This document shows positions 31,540-43,974 of a DNA stretch of 64,000 nucleotides, one piece after another. Position 1 is the stretch's first letter, and each line of letters opens with the position of its first letter. The notes under the pieces were generated by a model. That model searched no databases, was not told the DNA's origin, and saw only the letters and a program-made list of their open reading frames with translations. Both the position numbers and the translations under genes were made by a program. This DNA comes from Bradysia coprophila (taxonomy: Eukaryota > Arthropoda > Insecta > Diptera > Sciaridae). The DNA lies in assembly GCF_014529535.1 (NCBI RefSeq), contig NW_023503555.1, positions 2,108,001 to 2,172,000 of the forward strand. Direction: 5' to 3'.

Positions 31540-33560
31540 ATTGCATAATGCTATTGAACTTATTAGATTTTTCAGCATTCAATCGCATTTATGAATGAAA
31601 TGAGTTCATTTTTTGTCGCGTCCACAAAATTTATGAAGACTAATGGAAATACCAAGACTGAGCTTTCACAGTGATGTCCAAACAAAATCTTAACCGAACA
31701 CAACAAAGTATAGAAATATATATATGCACTCAACTATCGCAATAACAATTTAGTTTTCGCAAATAAAAGGAAACGGTTTTGCGGGCAAAACTTTGTTCTT
31801 CTTCCTTTAAAATAAACATAAAAAAAATCGTATTAAATTATACGACGATAGATCTTCTCGGCTGATGAAAAACCACAGTAAATACAAACGGAAAATGGAA
31901 GGAAAATGTTTGTTTTGACCAGCAAATACGACACAATAAAAACGGAGAATGGCTAGCCTTTATCTGAGCATAAAGAAGTAGAAAACACTTTATCGAACGC
32001 ATTTTTTTCTTTCCTTCTGCTGCTTACAATTTTATACACTCAGCATCACAGATAACGGAATAAAAACATGGGATCAAAATGTGGGACGGTGCACAATTTT
32101 TTCTATTTTTTATTTTTACTTTTTTGTTGTACTTAAAGGAAGGGTTCATCACCAGCACAGAAAGAAAAGGTAGGAGATTATTTGTTTCAACTTGGCCATC
32201 ATAAAAGAAATTTTGTTCTTAACATTCGGTGAAAAAGTATTCCGTCATTCATCACAATGACAAATTCTTAAAATAATTTCGAAGAGCCGAACATTAGTTT
32301 TTAGCTACAATAACCATTAAGGGGTTGCAGACACATACCCGTGTAAGAAAATAATTAACTTACTTTAAATGGGCGCATTCCGAACACGTGACTGTATTAT
32401 ACAACTGAGTTGAGACATTCTTTTCGTCAAATAGCAATAATAGCGTAAATATTTTGTTTTGGAAGCGGCGGTGGGGGAGAAACAATGTCACAACAATTAT
32501 GGTAAACAGACGAGGAGGAAAAAAAATGTCATGCAAACACGTGTATATTACGTTCAACATTTCGTCGTTCCAAAAATGCAACCCTTGTCAAAATATTCGG
32601 ATACACTTTTTGGGGACATTTTATGTTATTTTTATGTTTTGGTAGATATATATTTCTTTCCATTTATTGGTGGGTGAACGACCGTTTTATTTACCTAACC
32701 CAGATTTTATATATGTATTTGTGTGTGATGCCTTTTCCGCTTCCTTTTCTCCATAATCTTATGGAATGTTTTTATTTATGATTATGACAAAATATTTAAC
32801 GAATTCTCTGTATACAGTTATTTAATAGTGTGTGACACAGAAAAACACATTGAGTCGACCATTAGGCCATAATATATATAGGCTATGTAACGACTGGTCG
32901 TCCTCATAAAGCATTCAATTCATTTTCACTTATTAATTTTCTTTATTTACCCTTTGCGCTGCATAAATAATATTACACTCAGGCCCAAATCACCTAACAA
33001 CTGGATGGTGATAGATATATAACCGGGACTCTCTTTTTTTATGTAAATTGAACGAAGATAAAAACTTTGACGTGGCTTTGTGTGTGGTTGTACAGCCCGC
33101 TGTAGGAAAAACTTTGGGTGCAAGTTTTAATTGGTTTATTGTTGTTTCTTAATTATTAAACTAATTACAAAAGTTTCGCAGGTTCATATTTCTGTGGAAC
33201 ATTAACTTCTTTCTTTTGAAAAGGTTAATGGAATCTGACGGGAAAATTGGAGGGCTTCCAAAATGTGGATTGAGATGTATTTGATGCGCAAACACTAAAC
33301 GTCGGAAATGTGAGAAAATAATTTAGAAAATGGTAGATAGACCTAAAGGCAGATTTATGTATCTGTTTCACGTTAAGATAGATAAATTGATTAATAGAAT
33401 TTTGCTGTTCCTGAATGGCACGAAATCCGACATACGGAGATTTACAAACACAGTAAGTCTCCATCCATTTTTTATTCTTACCAAATCAGTGGATCAGAGA
33501 TCAATGATAAGACCTTAGTGCTGACTGAATATATACCTTTAACCATCACATTAAAATTTC
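31540..33560. other. AT-rich region, nothing recognised
   Basis: Only chance-size ORFs (up to 79 codons) and A/T runs. No repeat termini seen. Confidence 0.45.
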
Positions 33561-33564
33561 TCAA

Positions 33565-33708
33565 TCTATTACTTCTTCTGTATTAAAAATTGTCTGATGT
33601 ACGAAAAATCTAGGACTTCAATAATTTTATCATTCATTTTTCTACATAAACCAACGCTAGGTGCAGCTCATCGCTTATTGTTAATGTCGTTGGTGATAAC
33701 AGATGACT
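33565..33708 (+). mobile_element. TTAA-MITE family A, degenerate copy
   Basis: Landmarks AATCTATTACTTCTTCTG and TTAATGTCGTTGGTGATAAC plus AGATGACTG. The left end is missing. Confidence 0.45.
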
Positions 33709-34297
33709 GTCGACCTCCCGTAGCTAGGCCGGAATCTCAGGGTGGGCTCAACTCCGATACATTTTTTTGTTTTTATTAAAAATGTAATGTAAAGTGGGCC
33801 GTTGGCGTTTTTTTTGGAAAACAATTGTAAGCTAGTTTTGTAAAACCACCGTAGTTGGTACAAGCTACAAATTTTTTCAGATATCTATTTTATCCTCCTG
33901 TTGATTTTTTTTTAATCGGACGCACCATTTTGTTTCTGGAAGCTAATGGTGCTATCGATAGGAAATATCGAGGTGATCATTTCACAGAAGAACTTTTTTT
34001 TTAAAAGTGAGAGGGCTCGGGAAAAATGTGGAAATTTCACAATTATGACTTTAAAAGAAATCGTACCCGATAATTAATAAAAATATCTTCGGATCGTAAA
34101 GGTTGTAACTGAGAGTCAGGGTGAGGTATCAAAGTACATATTTAGTGTTTTTGCTTTGTCAATGATCATCCTTACCGATTTTTCATTTTATTGGCTTAAT
34201 TGAGGTGGAGTGGAGTTTTTCAATTTTTTCGGAAAGTCTTAAAAAACGTTTTTTTGTACACGCATATTACATTCCAAAGTTTTTCTTAAAGAAAATA

Positions 34298-34566
34298 CAG
34301 TTTGTAAACCAAAGGCTTATGCAATGCAAAATCAGGAACAACTGAAGATCTCCAACTGGTCGACGAAGACAATACCTTTGTATTCGAAACAATTCTAAGG
34401 CAAGCTACATACAGTACATACATACATTAAGGTCATCGATGTATCTCGTCGTTTAGAATGTGTTTTGATTGTATATTAAACAAGTAGAGTGTGTTTTTTT
34501 GATCAGCTGGTGACGTTCAGCTGTTGCTGATTCTGCATAAGCCTTTAGTTTACAAACTGTATATGT
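34298..34566. mobile_element. MITE with ~65 bp inverted arms
   Basis: ATACAGTTTGTAAACCAAAG plus GCTTATGCAATGC at the left pairs with GCATAAGCCTTTAGTTTACA plus AACTGTAT at the right; CAACTGGTCGA/GATCAGCTGGTG extends the arms inward. The ~130 bp centre is unique. Confidence 0.65.
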
Positions 34567-34569
34567 AAA

Positions 34570-35970
34570 GTTTGACTAAAGATTAAATTAATTGCTATGG
34601 CCTGGTGGGATATGGCGAACCATTGTATGCACCAATCAATACTGATTTCCAATTTTAAACGAAATAAACTTAACAACTAAGTAAAATAAATTGTTTCTGC
34701 ACCCATTTAATGAAAGTTTCGTGCAAGGTGATACATTAAAAAGATTTGACTGTCACGTAAGTCATTTGCAAATTTTTAACAATGATCATATTTGCATAGT
34801 TGGAATACAAAACTAGCAACTTTTGTACTACACAAACTAATTAAGTGCCAATTCTTCACGTTTTGTCTTTAGGCGTAACAGAAGCTTAAAAGAGTATAGA
34901 GTTGGGACCAGCGAATATATCAGCCGGCTTACATGCTAAAGAAACGTATTTGGTATCTCAGCATCATTGCCGAAAGACCCCCTTGGTGGCTACATGAAAT
35001 TTATTTGTAAAACGAGTAAAATTATAAAATTATTATTTCTTAAAAAAGCTCAAAAGGTCCTTCGGAAATCTATTGAATTCGCAGTATGATCCGGACCGAC
35101 TCTGGTTAAAAGCTTATGATTTTGACATTCTCCTTATTTAATATATTTTTGATGTAATCTTCTGACAACAAACTTATAGACAATGTCGGAGCGGTGGTTG
35201 TGCTCATAACCCCTATTCAAGATTTTGTATTTTATATGTGTGTACTCACGAAGAAAAGTATCTACCCAATCAATTTTCCAATGCAAACAAATCGAATTAA
35301 TTTTCAACTTCAATAAATCGTTCGAGACTTTATCTGAACAATATCTAAAAGTCGACGTATGTGCAGTTGAACAAATTAAACATCGCAGCGGAAACACAAA
35401 CCCGGAACGAAAATAAAATCATCAAATTTAAAGCAAACAGATAAAATTCAATTGCTCCAAATTTATAACCAGCAAATTAACAATAAATCAACCACCAATT
35501 GAAAATATCTTAAGCAATCATTCATATATATAAGAAGGACACATTTTCGTTACGATTGCTCCCCGTATCCTATATACCATACCCTATCCCCCATACATTT
35601 TCGCTTATTTTCTCTTTATGCTGTACTTAATAAGGATGAGGAAGCAATTTATTCATTTCTTATGTAAACAAAAATACTTTGCCAACCCTAATAAATAACA
35701 ATCATACATAATATCTCTCCATAATAAGACATTGTAGTAGAGAGGAGAACGCATTCAATAAAAATTTATCAAATATTTGTCTTTATATTTTCTAACTTTG
35801 GTAATTCAACGTTTCAGAAAATATTCCTCTTCGGGCATTAAAAGCTTTTTGAACCCACATTTTATGTGTGTACATATTCGGAAAATTCGTACATTTTTTC
35901 ACAAGAAAAGCCTCCGGAATACATTATTATTCACACAAATATCATAATATACGCGTGGTGATATTACATG
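34570..35970. other. AT-rich region, nothing recognised
   Basis: The 87-codon minus-strand ORF at 35134-35397 is opposed by a 63-codon plus-strand ORF and shows no domain. Confidence 0.45.
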
Positions 35971-35979
35971 GGAATGTGA

Positions 35980-36565
35980 GTAGAGATGAGCGGGTTGCCC
36001 GAACTTTTCAGAAAGCCAAGCCCGACCTGATTCACTTTTGACTTATCGGGTTCCAAAATTTTCGTTCGGATTGGGTTTTATATGGAACTCCAATAAGGCC
36101 TGATTTCCACTTAAAAATTTTAGTCATTAAAAACGCTTAAAAAACGATAGAGACGAATTTCAACCAACCGAAACCCTTCATGGTGCCATATTACAGTTAG
36201 AGGCAGTAAAATTTCAGCATGATTTTGCATCACTTGTTTTTCAGCTGATACACACAAACAATGAAAACTGTTTACCCATCTTTACACGGTTTTACCACTA
36301 CTGAACGCGTCCGTGTAGCAGCTTCAACCGTATAAACAGTTTTGATTGCATAGATAGATCAGCTAAAAAAAACCAGCTGAAGCAAATTCATGCTGAATTT
36401 TCACTGACTCTGACTGTACGGCGAATATTTTAAAGTAGAAATCAGACTTAAAGTGTACAGACTTCGGTTGTTAAAAATTTAATTCAAGTTGTCAAGCGTT
36501 GACAATTTAATTCGGATTGGTTCTGGGTCGGGTCGGGTTTTCTAAAATCGACCCGCTCATCTCTA
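35980..36565. mobile_element. hAT-type MITE with nested palindrome
   Basis: Ends TAGAGATGAGCGGG and CCCGCTCATCTCTA, flanked by GAATGTGA (35972-35979) and GAATATGA (36566-36573), an 8 bp duplication with one mismatch. The subterminal GGGTCGGGTTTTC style recalls the element at 6825. Confidence 0.8.
36190..36417. mobile_element. Palindromic MITE nested in hAT-type MITE
   Basis: TTACAGTTAGAGGCAGTAAA plus ATTTCAGCATGA pairs with the right arm TCATGCTGAATTTTCACTGA plus CTCTGACTGTA. Inner arms AAAACTGTTTA/TAAACAGTTTT lie around an ~80 bp centre. Confidence 0.65.
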
Positions 36566-37672
36566 GAATATGAGAGTTGTTTCCAGCATACACTACACAC
36601 ACAGAGATAGATAGATGATGAAGGTACAACTGTACAGCATAAAAATATCTCACATAGATGTTGCTGTTCGTCTATGCCATTTGAATGAAAAAAAGAAGAA
36701 ATTTCTTTCTGTTAACCAGAACTTCCTTCTACCAGATCCTCTATGCTGAATACACATGCATTCCACATAAAAGTATTTAGTTAAGGGAATATTATATTTG
36801 TATACGATGGAAGTACTTATACATTTAAGTCCTAGCGAAAAATCCGACCGCATTCGAGAATGACGACGTGAACGAGACTAAAGCTCTGTGTATTGGTGCT
36901 CATTCATATATGAGAAAAATAAATGAAAGAAAAAAAAATCAAGTTTTTACTCGCATGCATAAAAGCTTATGGTGTGTAAACAAAAAATTATAATGGGAAT
37001 TTTGACTCGGGGCTATTTACTTTAGCTTTTGAATGGCGAATGAGAAAAATGAGAAAGCATCTCACTAATTACATTACAGAGCCGTTTGATTTTGATTTTA
37101 TAAGATTTTTTTGGTTTTGTTCCACTCTCTGGTGAAAATATGTGTCTAAACTGTTGGATCGAATATTAATGACGCCCTACAGTTACAGACGTTTTATCGC
37201 TTATTTTTTTAGGCCTCTATGGTATTGTTGTGAAATGAGTTTGTTTGGAAATTGTTGAATTGTTTTGGATGAGAAGCGATGGTCGGAAAACGTAACTCAC
37301 TTAAACAGATCGAATGGAGACGTCTGTACCCAACATACCTTTAGGGGTGTCCAAAAAAGAATAAAAGTTTAGAAATGTTAGAAAAACTATTTTTACTTGC
37401 TGCACCCCGCGAAAATTAGTCAATACGTGCATGACAATTACATTAACACCCCATGCACGTAAGAATTCACGAAAAATTAAGCGAAAATATTCAGTAATGG
37501 ATTATTTTCGTAGGAGGAACATTGCTATGTCAGCTCATAGGACAGGTAATAATAGTACATTATGCACCTGTTTGGAAATTATTGTTTTGTCGAGTTGGGG
37601 GTTTGCCAGAAAGTTTGCCAGAAAGTTTGCAGAAAGTGAACCAGAATACGTTGGATACGTAGTTCATTATAA

Positions 37673-37883
37673 CCTGTTACAGACGCCGATCATATGACCA
37701 GTATTATTATCGGGTCTATTACTTCCATCGATCAAAGTATTTTTAATCGGTTGATTTCAAATCTTGTACTTCAATTTTTTGCATGCATTTTCCTATATCC
37801 TATATAAAATACAATATTAACCACAGCTTGTCATTATTTTTGTTGTAGTTATCGATAACAGATGAATAGCCGTATGTGACAGG
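37673..37883 (+). mobile_element. TTAA-MITE family A, best full copy
   Basis: A 211 bp copy from CCTGTTACAGACGCCGATC to GCCGTATGTGACAGG, followed by TTAA. The inverted termini CCTGTTAC/GTGACAGG and all internal landmarks are intact, making this a good family reference. Confidence 0.8.
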
Positions 37884-38025
37884 TTAATTGTGAATTTTTC
37901 TTATTATACCTGCAAACCCATTCGTGTATCTTGTTTGTTTCTGAGCAACTCGCTTCGATAACTGTTTTTCGACAAGTGTAGTTTTATACAGCTCCTACTC
38001 CTCCGGCTCGGACATACAAATTCTA

Positions 38026-39259
38026 ACCCCCCTGAAGTAGTTGTAAAAGTAGTTGTAAAAAAAAATGGAGTCTGACAACACTGCAGTCAAGGCTAGATCG
38101 TAGACTAGATGCGTCTTTATACAACTAATTTTACAACTACTTCAGGATTTTTGCTAAAAAGCTGAAGTAGTGGAAAAAGTAGTGACAAAACCAGCTATAG
38201 TTGCAAAGATAGTCGTAAAATCATCTTATATTGTCATTTTTTTACAACTACTTTTGCTGAAATAGTGGCAAAGTAGTTCCAAAGTTTTGAAACTGCATTT
38301 ACAACTACTTTTGCCACTACTTTTGCAACTACTTTTGCATCTACTTTCAAACTACTATTGATCACTTAGTTGCAAAAACCGTTCTCAAAGTTTTGCAACT
38401 ACTTTGCAGCTGAAAGAATATATTGGTAAAGATAAGTGTGTGTAAATGGTAACACCTTCCTAACACAATTTATCGAAGGGTGAATTCAGTTGCCGTCTAT
38501 AATTTGGTTCTGTAAATTTAAATTTTATATAAAAAAAATTACACAGGCTAATTATTAGACGATGCAAGAGAAAAAAAATTAACTCCTAAGTTACCGACAC
38601 CGTTCCGGCGCCCGGCTCGCATTGCGGCCCTCCGCTTCGCTCCGGGGCAATGGGCCGGATCGCTCGGCGTGTTAAAACGCCTTTTATGTACAATGAAAAT
38701 TGGTTTTAATTTCGAAAAAGATGAATTTTGTAGGAACGAACTAAACTCCTTTACGTTACATTTCGTAAAAGGATGATTTCCCTAGGAATGAACTAAACTC
38801 ATTTACGTTCCATCTCGTAAAAGGACGAATTCCCTAGTTAGGAGAAGAGAGTTGGGAATTGACTTGAGTTGAGGTCTCAACTCAACTCAAGAAAATCTTA
38901 AGATCTTGCAAAAGTAGTTGTAAAATTAGTTGCAAAAGTAGTTGCTAAAGTTATTGTAAACTTAGTTGTAAAAGTAGTTGTTAAAATTTCGAGAGCTGTT
39001 TTTGCCAATAATTCAGTAAAAGTAGTTGTAAAGCTAGTTGCCAAAGTAGTGGTGAAACCAGCTATAGTTGGAAAAGTAGTGGCAGAGACATTTTTTTGCA
39101 ACTTTTTTTACAACTATTTCAGGGTTTGGGCTAAAAAGCTGAAATTGTGGCAACAGTAGTATAAAAAAAAATGTATCTAGCCTACAATCTATCCTTGACT
39201 GCAGTGTTGCCAGACTCCGTTTATTTTACAACTACTTTTTACAATTACTTCAAGAGGCT
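38026..39259. mobile_element. Foldback element with AAGTAGTTGTAAA arms and 9 bp duplication
   Basis: Inverted ends CCTGAAGTAGTTGTAAAAG and TTTACAATTACTTCAAGAGG continue through GGAGTCTGRCAACACTGCAG and its inverse. The arms (38026-38420 and 38905-39259) are irregular tandem repeats of AAGTAGTTGCAAA-type words. A perfect 9 bp target duplication CAAATTCTA flanks it (38017-38025 and 39260-39268), as for Drosophila FB elements. The centre contains a GC-rich islet (38600-38670, CCGGCTCGCATTGCGGCC) and two inverted units of the 52 bp satellite. Confidence 0.85.
38745..38840 (-). repeat. Inverted units of the 5600-type satellite
   Basis: CGTAAAAGGATGATTTCCCT plus AGGAATGAAC and a second unit match, inverted, the CCTTTTACGAATAAGAACG satellite at 5600-5998. 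Confidence 0.6.
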
Positions 39260-39269
39260 CAAATTCTAT

Positions 39270-41235
39270 ACTTATGAGCTCGTACGTTGTGCGAATAGCG
39301 AAGAAGAGATACAAATTGCGAAAAGCCAAAGTATTCCCACAGTTTCCACAATTCCCACAATTTACTTGACAGGTAACATGTGCTATCAACGACAAAACAA
39401 TCAATGAACAATAGCAAAATACATGTTAAAAGTAATGAAGTAAAAGATTTTAAAGAAGAATGTATTTAGATCAAAATAAGTAACAGTCATTTGTACTGTC
39501 ATTTGTACTGTCATTTGTACTGATAATAACTGATTGAATTGATAAAATGACAGGGTCGTTTATTCTTCTATCCGATGGAAAGATTATGCATGCTGTCTCA
39601 AGGAGTTATGTTTCAAATCACTTGTTACTTTAACTCATTTTAAGTCTTATACTTTAACTTTAACAGTATCATTGATCACAATATGATTCCTTTCTGATTT
39701 CAATCGGCTGCGAATACAGCTAACGAATTAAAAGTTTAACACGGAAATGAATTCTAATCGACAAACTGAATAACAAACTTTTCGAGTGAATATGGTCTCA
39801 TCCCACACCCATCAGAACAAGTGGGAAAAAAATTTCCAGCCACTCTTGCATTCGCAATCAATTTTTGTTAAAAGAATTTTTTAATTTGAATTTTTCTCCA
39901 CCACACAGCAATGTGACAGTCACGTAATAAAATTACTTTCATTTAAAACAAAGTTTCCATTTCCATTTGCTAGCATAAACTTTTTCTTTTGCTTAAAGAA
40001 AATTAATAGAAAAAATAAACTTTTTTCCTTTCTGCGGTGGACGAATGGATATGGAAAGTCTCTCTCTCTCTGCTATCCCACATTTTTTATTTACCTTATG
40101 TTTAAGATGCTGGAATCATTCTTAATTAGCTTGTAATAAATGTTTATGCATGAAATTTAAATGATAATTTAAATCTAAGGATTATCCAATTCCATATACT
40201 TTCAACGCGGTATTATAACTTGGAGCGTTGCGGAAAATTTACCGTCAAGTTCAAAATTCTGTTAACACTTCAATAATTGCTCGGATGGGAAATTATGTTA
40301 CAATTTGTTGAAATTTAAACTTGAGGTTGGAATTGTATTTAAAGAGAATTTTGTTTTAATTGAAATTCGGTGAATAGTGTGCAAACGTTGTTCCAACAAC
40401 CCTCTTGTTCTTTATCAAAGCTGTTGGGAAACGGATGTGCCATATAGCGAATACAATTAGGCTTCCAAAATGGCTCACTTACAAAATCCGGACAAATAAG
40501 CAAAATCTCGAATTTTCAGATAATGCAAATCACCTACGTTGGTTAGTTACTTAGTTAGTTCCTACGGAAAAGTGGACAGCAACTCCTAAACGTTTCTATA
40601 GATTTTCCTGAAATTTTGGTTGTAGGCTTATAATGGTCCAAAAATAAGAATGGAATTTTCAAAAGTTGGAAAAAATCGATATCTTCGGAGCTAGAGCTCT
40701 CTAAAGTCTTCATACAAATGCCATATAAAAGCATGTATATTTCGGTGCATGATATGGATGGTAATATGGTGAAAGGTGTGTGTTGTTTTGGGATGTATTT
40801 CTTGTAGGAAATTGTGGGGATCATTAAAACTTCCACTAGGTCGGTTCTTAAACTTTGGGATGACAGATGATTCCTCTGGCACTTCCTAACTTCCATCGGA
40901 TTTTTCGATGGATTTGGGCTATTTTCGATATAAGTGAGGTGTTCCAAGATTGGTTTATAGATTTTGGGATTCAGACTGATTTCTCTAGAATTTTTTAATT
41001 TCCATAAGATGTTGTGGAACGTATTGTTTGGAAAATGGTTAAAAAACTGAAAGAAATTAAACGGAAGAAAACCGAATCATCTGCCACTTGTGACGCGAAT
41101 TTCTTTTTGTAAAATTCTTTCACAAATTTTTATTGGTAAATTTTTTGTTGATAAAACTTTTGCGTACGACGCACAATGCGTCACCCTCAGCGATATCAGT
41201 TATTTTATAAGTAAGATAAACGACTTGCGTCACAT
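39270..41235. other. AT-rich region with weak repeats
   Basis: A triple GTCATTTGTACT repeat at 39485-39520, a CT-rich run at 40058, and the degenerate duplication at 40800. No supported gene. Confidence 0.45.
40800..41015 (+). repeat. Degenerate two-unit repeat
   Basis: TTTGGGATGACAGATGATTC plus CTCTGGCACTTCCTAACTTC at ~40853 recurs about 115 bp later as TTTGGGATTCAGACTGATTT plus CTCTAGAATTTTTTAATTTC. The 130-codon minus-strand ORF here overlaps these units and is probably not a gene. Confidence 0.4.
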
Positions 41236-41236
41236 T

Positions 41237-41642
41237 TACCCTTTAAGAGGGCAGACTAGGTGTGAAGTAGGCTATATATTGAAAAATTGGTTTTAAAATT
41301 AATGTAGACCATTTAATGAAAATCTGTTCCAGCAATTAGATGAGCAATATGTTTATCTATCTCTAAAAAATGAAAAACGATTTACAATAAGCATCAGTTG
41401 GAAGAAAACCGATTTCCAAAAAAATATTGCATAGCCTAACTTTAAGCGACGTTCATATTTTGGAAATCGGTTTTCTTCCAACTGATGCTTATTGTAAATC
41501 GTTTTTCATTTTTTAGAGATAGATAAACATATTGCCCATCTAATTGCTGGAACAGATTTTCATTAAATGGTCTACATTAATTTTAAAACCAATTTTTCAA
41601 TATATAGCCTACTTCACACCGAGTCTACCCTCTTAAGGGTTC
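41237..41642. mobile_element. 405 bp near-perfect palindrome
   Basis: Arms of about 185 bp (41237-41420 and 41456-41642) surround a ~35 bp loop. The outer ends are CCCTTTAAGAGGGCAGACTA and its inverse CCCTCTTAAGGG. Flanking TTTA and TTCT may be decayed TTAA; no clear target duplication. Confidence 0.75.
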
Positions 41643-42133
41643 TGTCGATTTTGGATGAAGACTGAAACGTTAGGACAAAAAATTCAAAATTTACCGCTAC
41701 ACGTAAGTTTCGAAATTTCCATCGAAAGGTGGCAGAACGTTTATTGTAAATTTTCAAATTACTAGTTCAATCAGAAAATTTACTGCTGTCTCGTGTAACG
41801 GACCAGTGGAAACGACTGAAGATGATTAGACCACGCTAACCTCTGACCACTTTCGCTTCACGCGATCCATGGGAAAGGGAAGAGTAATTATGCTCCATTT
41901 GTTTGTTTTGGTGTTTGTTTTGCATATTAGATAACGCCACCCCTGGAATTAGCATGTTTTCCAGGTAAAATAAAGTTTTTTACCATTGGTCGATTACAAT
42001 TTCGAATTCAGTACCCAAGCATTAACGTAGCATACATTTTCTTAATGATTGAATCGAAAAACATATCGAAAAAGCACCATCCATCGCTGAGGTGAATTTT
42101 ATTTTGTATATTGGACCAAGACTGAAACATTAA

Positions 42134-42265
42134 CCTGCTGCAGACAGCAAGGTTATGACCAGCATTACTATCTGATCTATTACTTCGATCGATTAAAGTA
42201 ATCTGTTGATCTCAAATCTTGTACTTCAATTGTCTTAACATGCATTTTACAATATAAAGGACCAG
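42134..42265 (+). mobile_element. TTAA-MITE family A, 3'-truncated copy
   Basis: It starts TTAA|CCTGCTGCAGACAGC and follows the family to AATATAAAGGACC. It ends close to the start of a separate 1.66 kb element. Confidence 0.7.
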
Positions 42266-42309
42266 CACCAGCAAAATGAGTGAAATCCCTTTATCAGTGT
42301 ATCAAAATC

Positions 42310-43971
42310 AGACCTCCCACTTCTCCTTATTTTCCTTAATCTCCTTATTTTTGATAAACCCACCTTAATCCTCCTTGTTTTTAATAAATTCTCCTATTTT
42401 CCAACTTTTTCGACAAAAAAACGAATGAACATTGGAAAATTACCTCATTATCGACACAAGCTTATGCAAATACAACCGTTTTAAATGAAAATTTTTCGCT
42501 CGCTTCGCTCACATATTCCTTTATATCCACTCACTTGTACCAAACAGGTACCAATTATTGATTAAGAACGGTTGAACACTTTCAATGTCGTTGTATGAGA
42601 TAGACCTAGAGAGAATCATTGTGAGATGAATAGTCCTATCTGGAAAGAATTATTAAATGCAAGGAGTTCAACCGCTGGACTTCAATGTGTAACTCTATAA
42701 TTCAAATATTTGATCTTGTATCTGAAAAAACATTTAGCATGCAACCCCATACAACAGTGTTCTACAAGCGCGGAATTTTGAAAACCGACAGATTTTAATT
42801 TTCAGTGTCTTACTTGAGTTTGCGATTTCTCCATATAAAAATACATGCAAAATTCACAAAAAAACCGATAGACGTCAAAACAGAAAATGTGTTGGTTTTC
42901 AAATTTCCGTGAGTGTAGTTATACAGAGTAGCAAGATTGATTCTCCTAAGTGGTAAGTGATCTTTCAGCTTATAAGTATTAGATCCGAGGTTAGATCTAA
43001 CACTATATGTAAGACTGTATTACCCGAGAGAAACGCATATCAATCTCATATTTTACAAAGATTCGCAGATTAAATCAGATTCTGGTTTTTTTCACGTTTC
43101 GATTTGGCAACGGGCTGTGGATACATACATGAAGCTCAGACGAATAGAAGACAACTACGAATAAAGTGAACACAAGTCATTCGATTTTTTCACAATTGAG
43201 CCTTAACTATTTTTTAGCATAAGTAACTGTTTAGCATTTCTGAACCTATACAGTTTTTAACATTCAAAAGTATCGACATATTATACATTTCTTATTTCTC
43301 CATAAAAATGAGAAATGAGAGAAGTAAGCAAGAAATCTATAATATGTCGATACTTTTGAATGTTAAAAACAGTACTTTTTCACAACAATCAAAACCTTCT
43401 TAATTCACATCCTTCTTTCTCAAAAATTCCTTCATTGTTCCTTAGATTCCTACATCATGTCCGGAGCGATAGCGGAGGACTTGACGCAGTCTAACCCCCA
43501 AAAAAAGAACGAAGAATTTTTTTTGAGTAAACTTTAAGAAAACTATTGTCAAAACCACTCTAAGATGGTTTTGGAAACGGGCATAAAAATTTTACGACTC
43601 AAGCTGAATATGAGTAAACTTTCTAAATGTGTCGTCTAATGAAACAGATTATAAGTCGCTTGTCACTAAGCTAGAACGTTTGACAAACGAATTAGATTGT
43701 CGTTTTAGTCCTTCTTCTTTACGACTCTACAAAAAAATTTACCTTCAGCATATTAATGCATAACTGTATCGTTTGTCATTCAAAAAGTCTTTATTTGTAA
43801 AAGTTTTGTTTCATAAATTTTTAAATAATTTTGGCTTTTCATTTCTTTGATAACAGAACAGTCACGAATCTCCTTATTTTCTGACTATGAAAACCTCCTG
43901 AATCCTCCTGATTTAAAAAAAAATCCTCCTTATTTATGAATTTAGGAGCTCATTTTTGGCGTGGGAGGTCT
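42310..43971. mobile_element. 1.66 kb element with AGACCTCCCAC termini
   Basis: Terminal inverted repeats AGACCTCCCAC (42310-42320) and GTGGGAGGTCT (43961-43971) bound a noncoding body. Both subterminal regions contain several CTCCTTATTTT/AATCCTCCT words in the same orientation, possible transposase-binding repeats. No target duplication could be identified, so the superfamily is unknown. Confidence 0.5.
43252..43372. repeat. Hairpin with ~45 bp arms
   Basis: CAGTTTTTAACATTCAAAAG plus TATCGACATATTATA pairs with the inverse at 43331-43372; an inner pair TTTCTTATTTCTC/GAGAAATGAG completes it. It lies inside the 42310 element. Confidence 0.65.
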
Positions 43972-43974
43972 ATT

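Noticed and set aside
40555..40947. 130-codon minus-strand ORF
   Set aside because: It overlaps a degenerate ~115 bp duplication and has no recognisable motif.
41237..41642. piggyBac assignment of the CCCTTTAAGAGGG palindrome
   Set aside because: The flanks TTTA and TTCT are not TTAA. The superfamily is left open.
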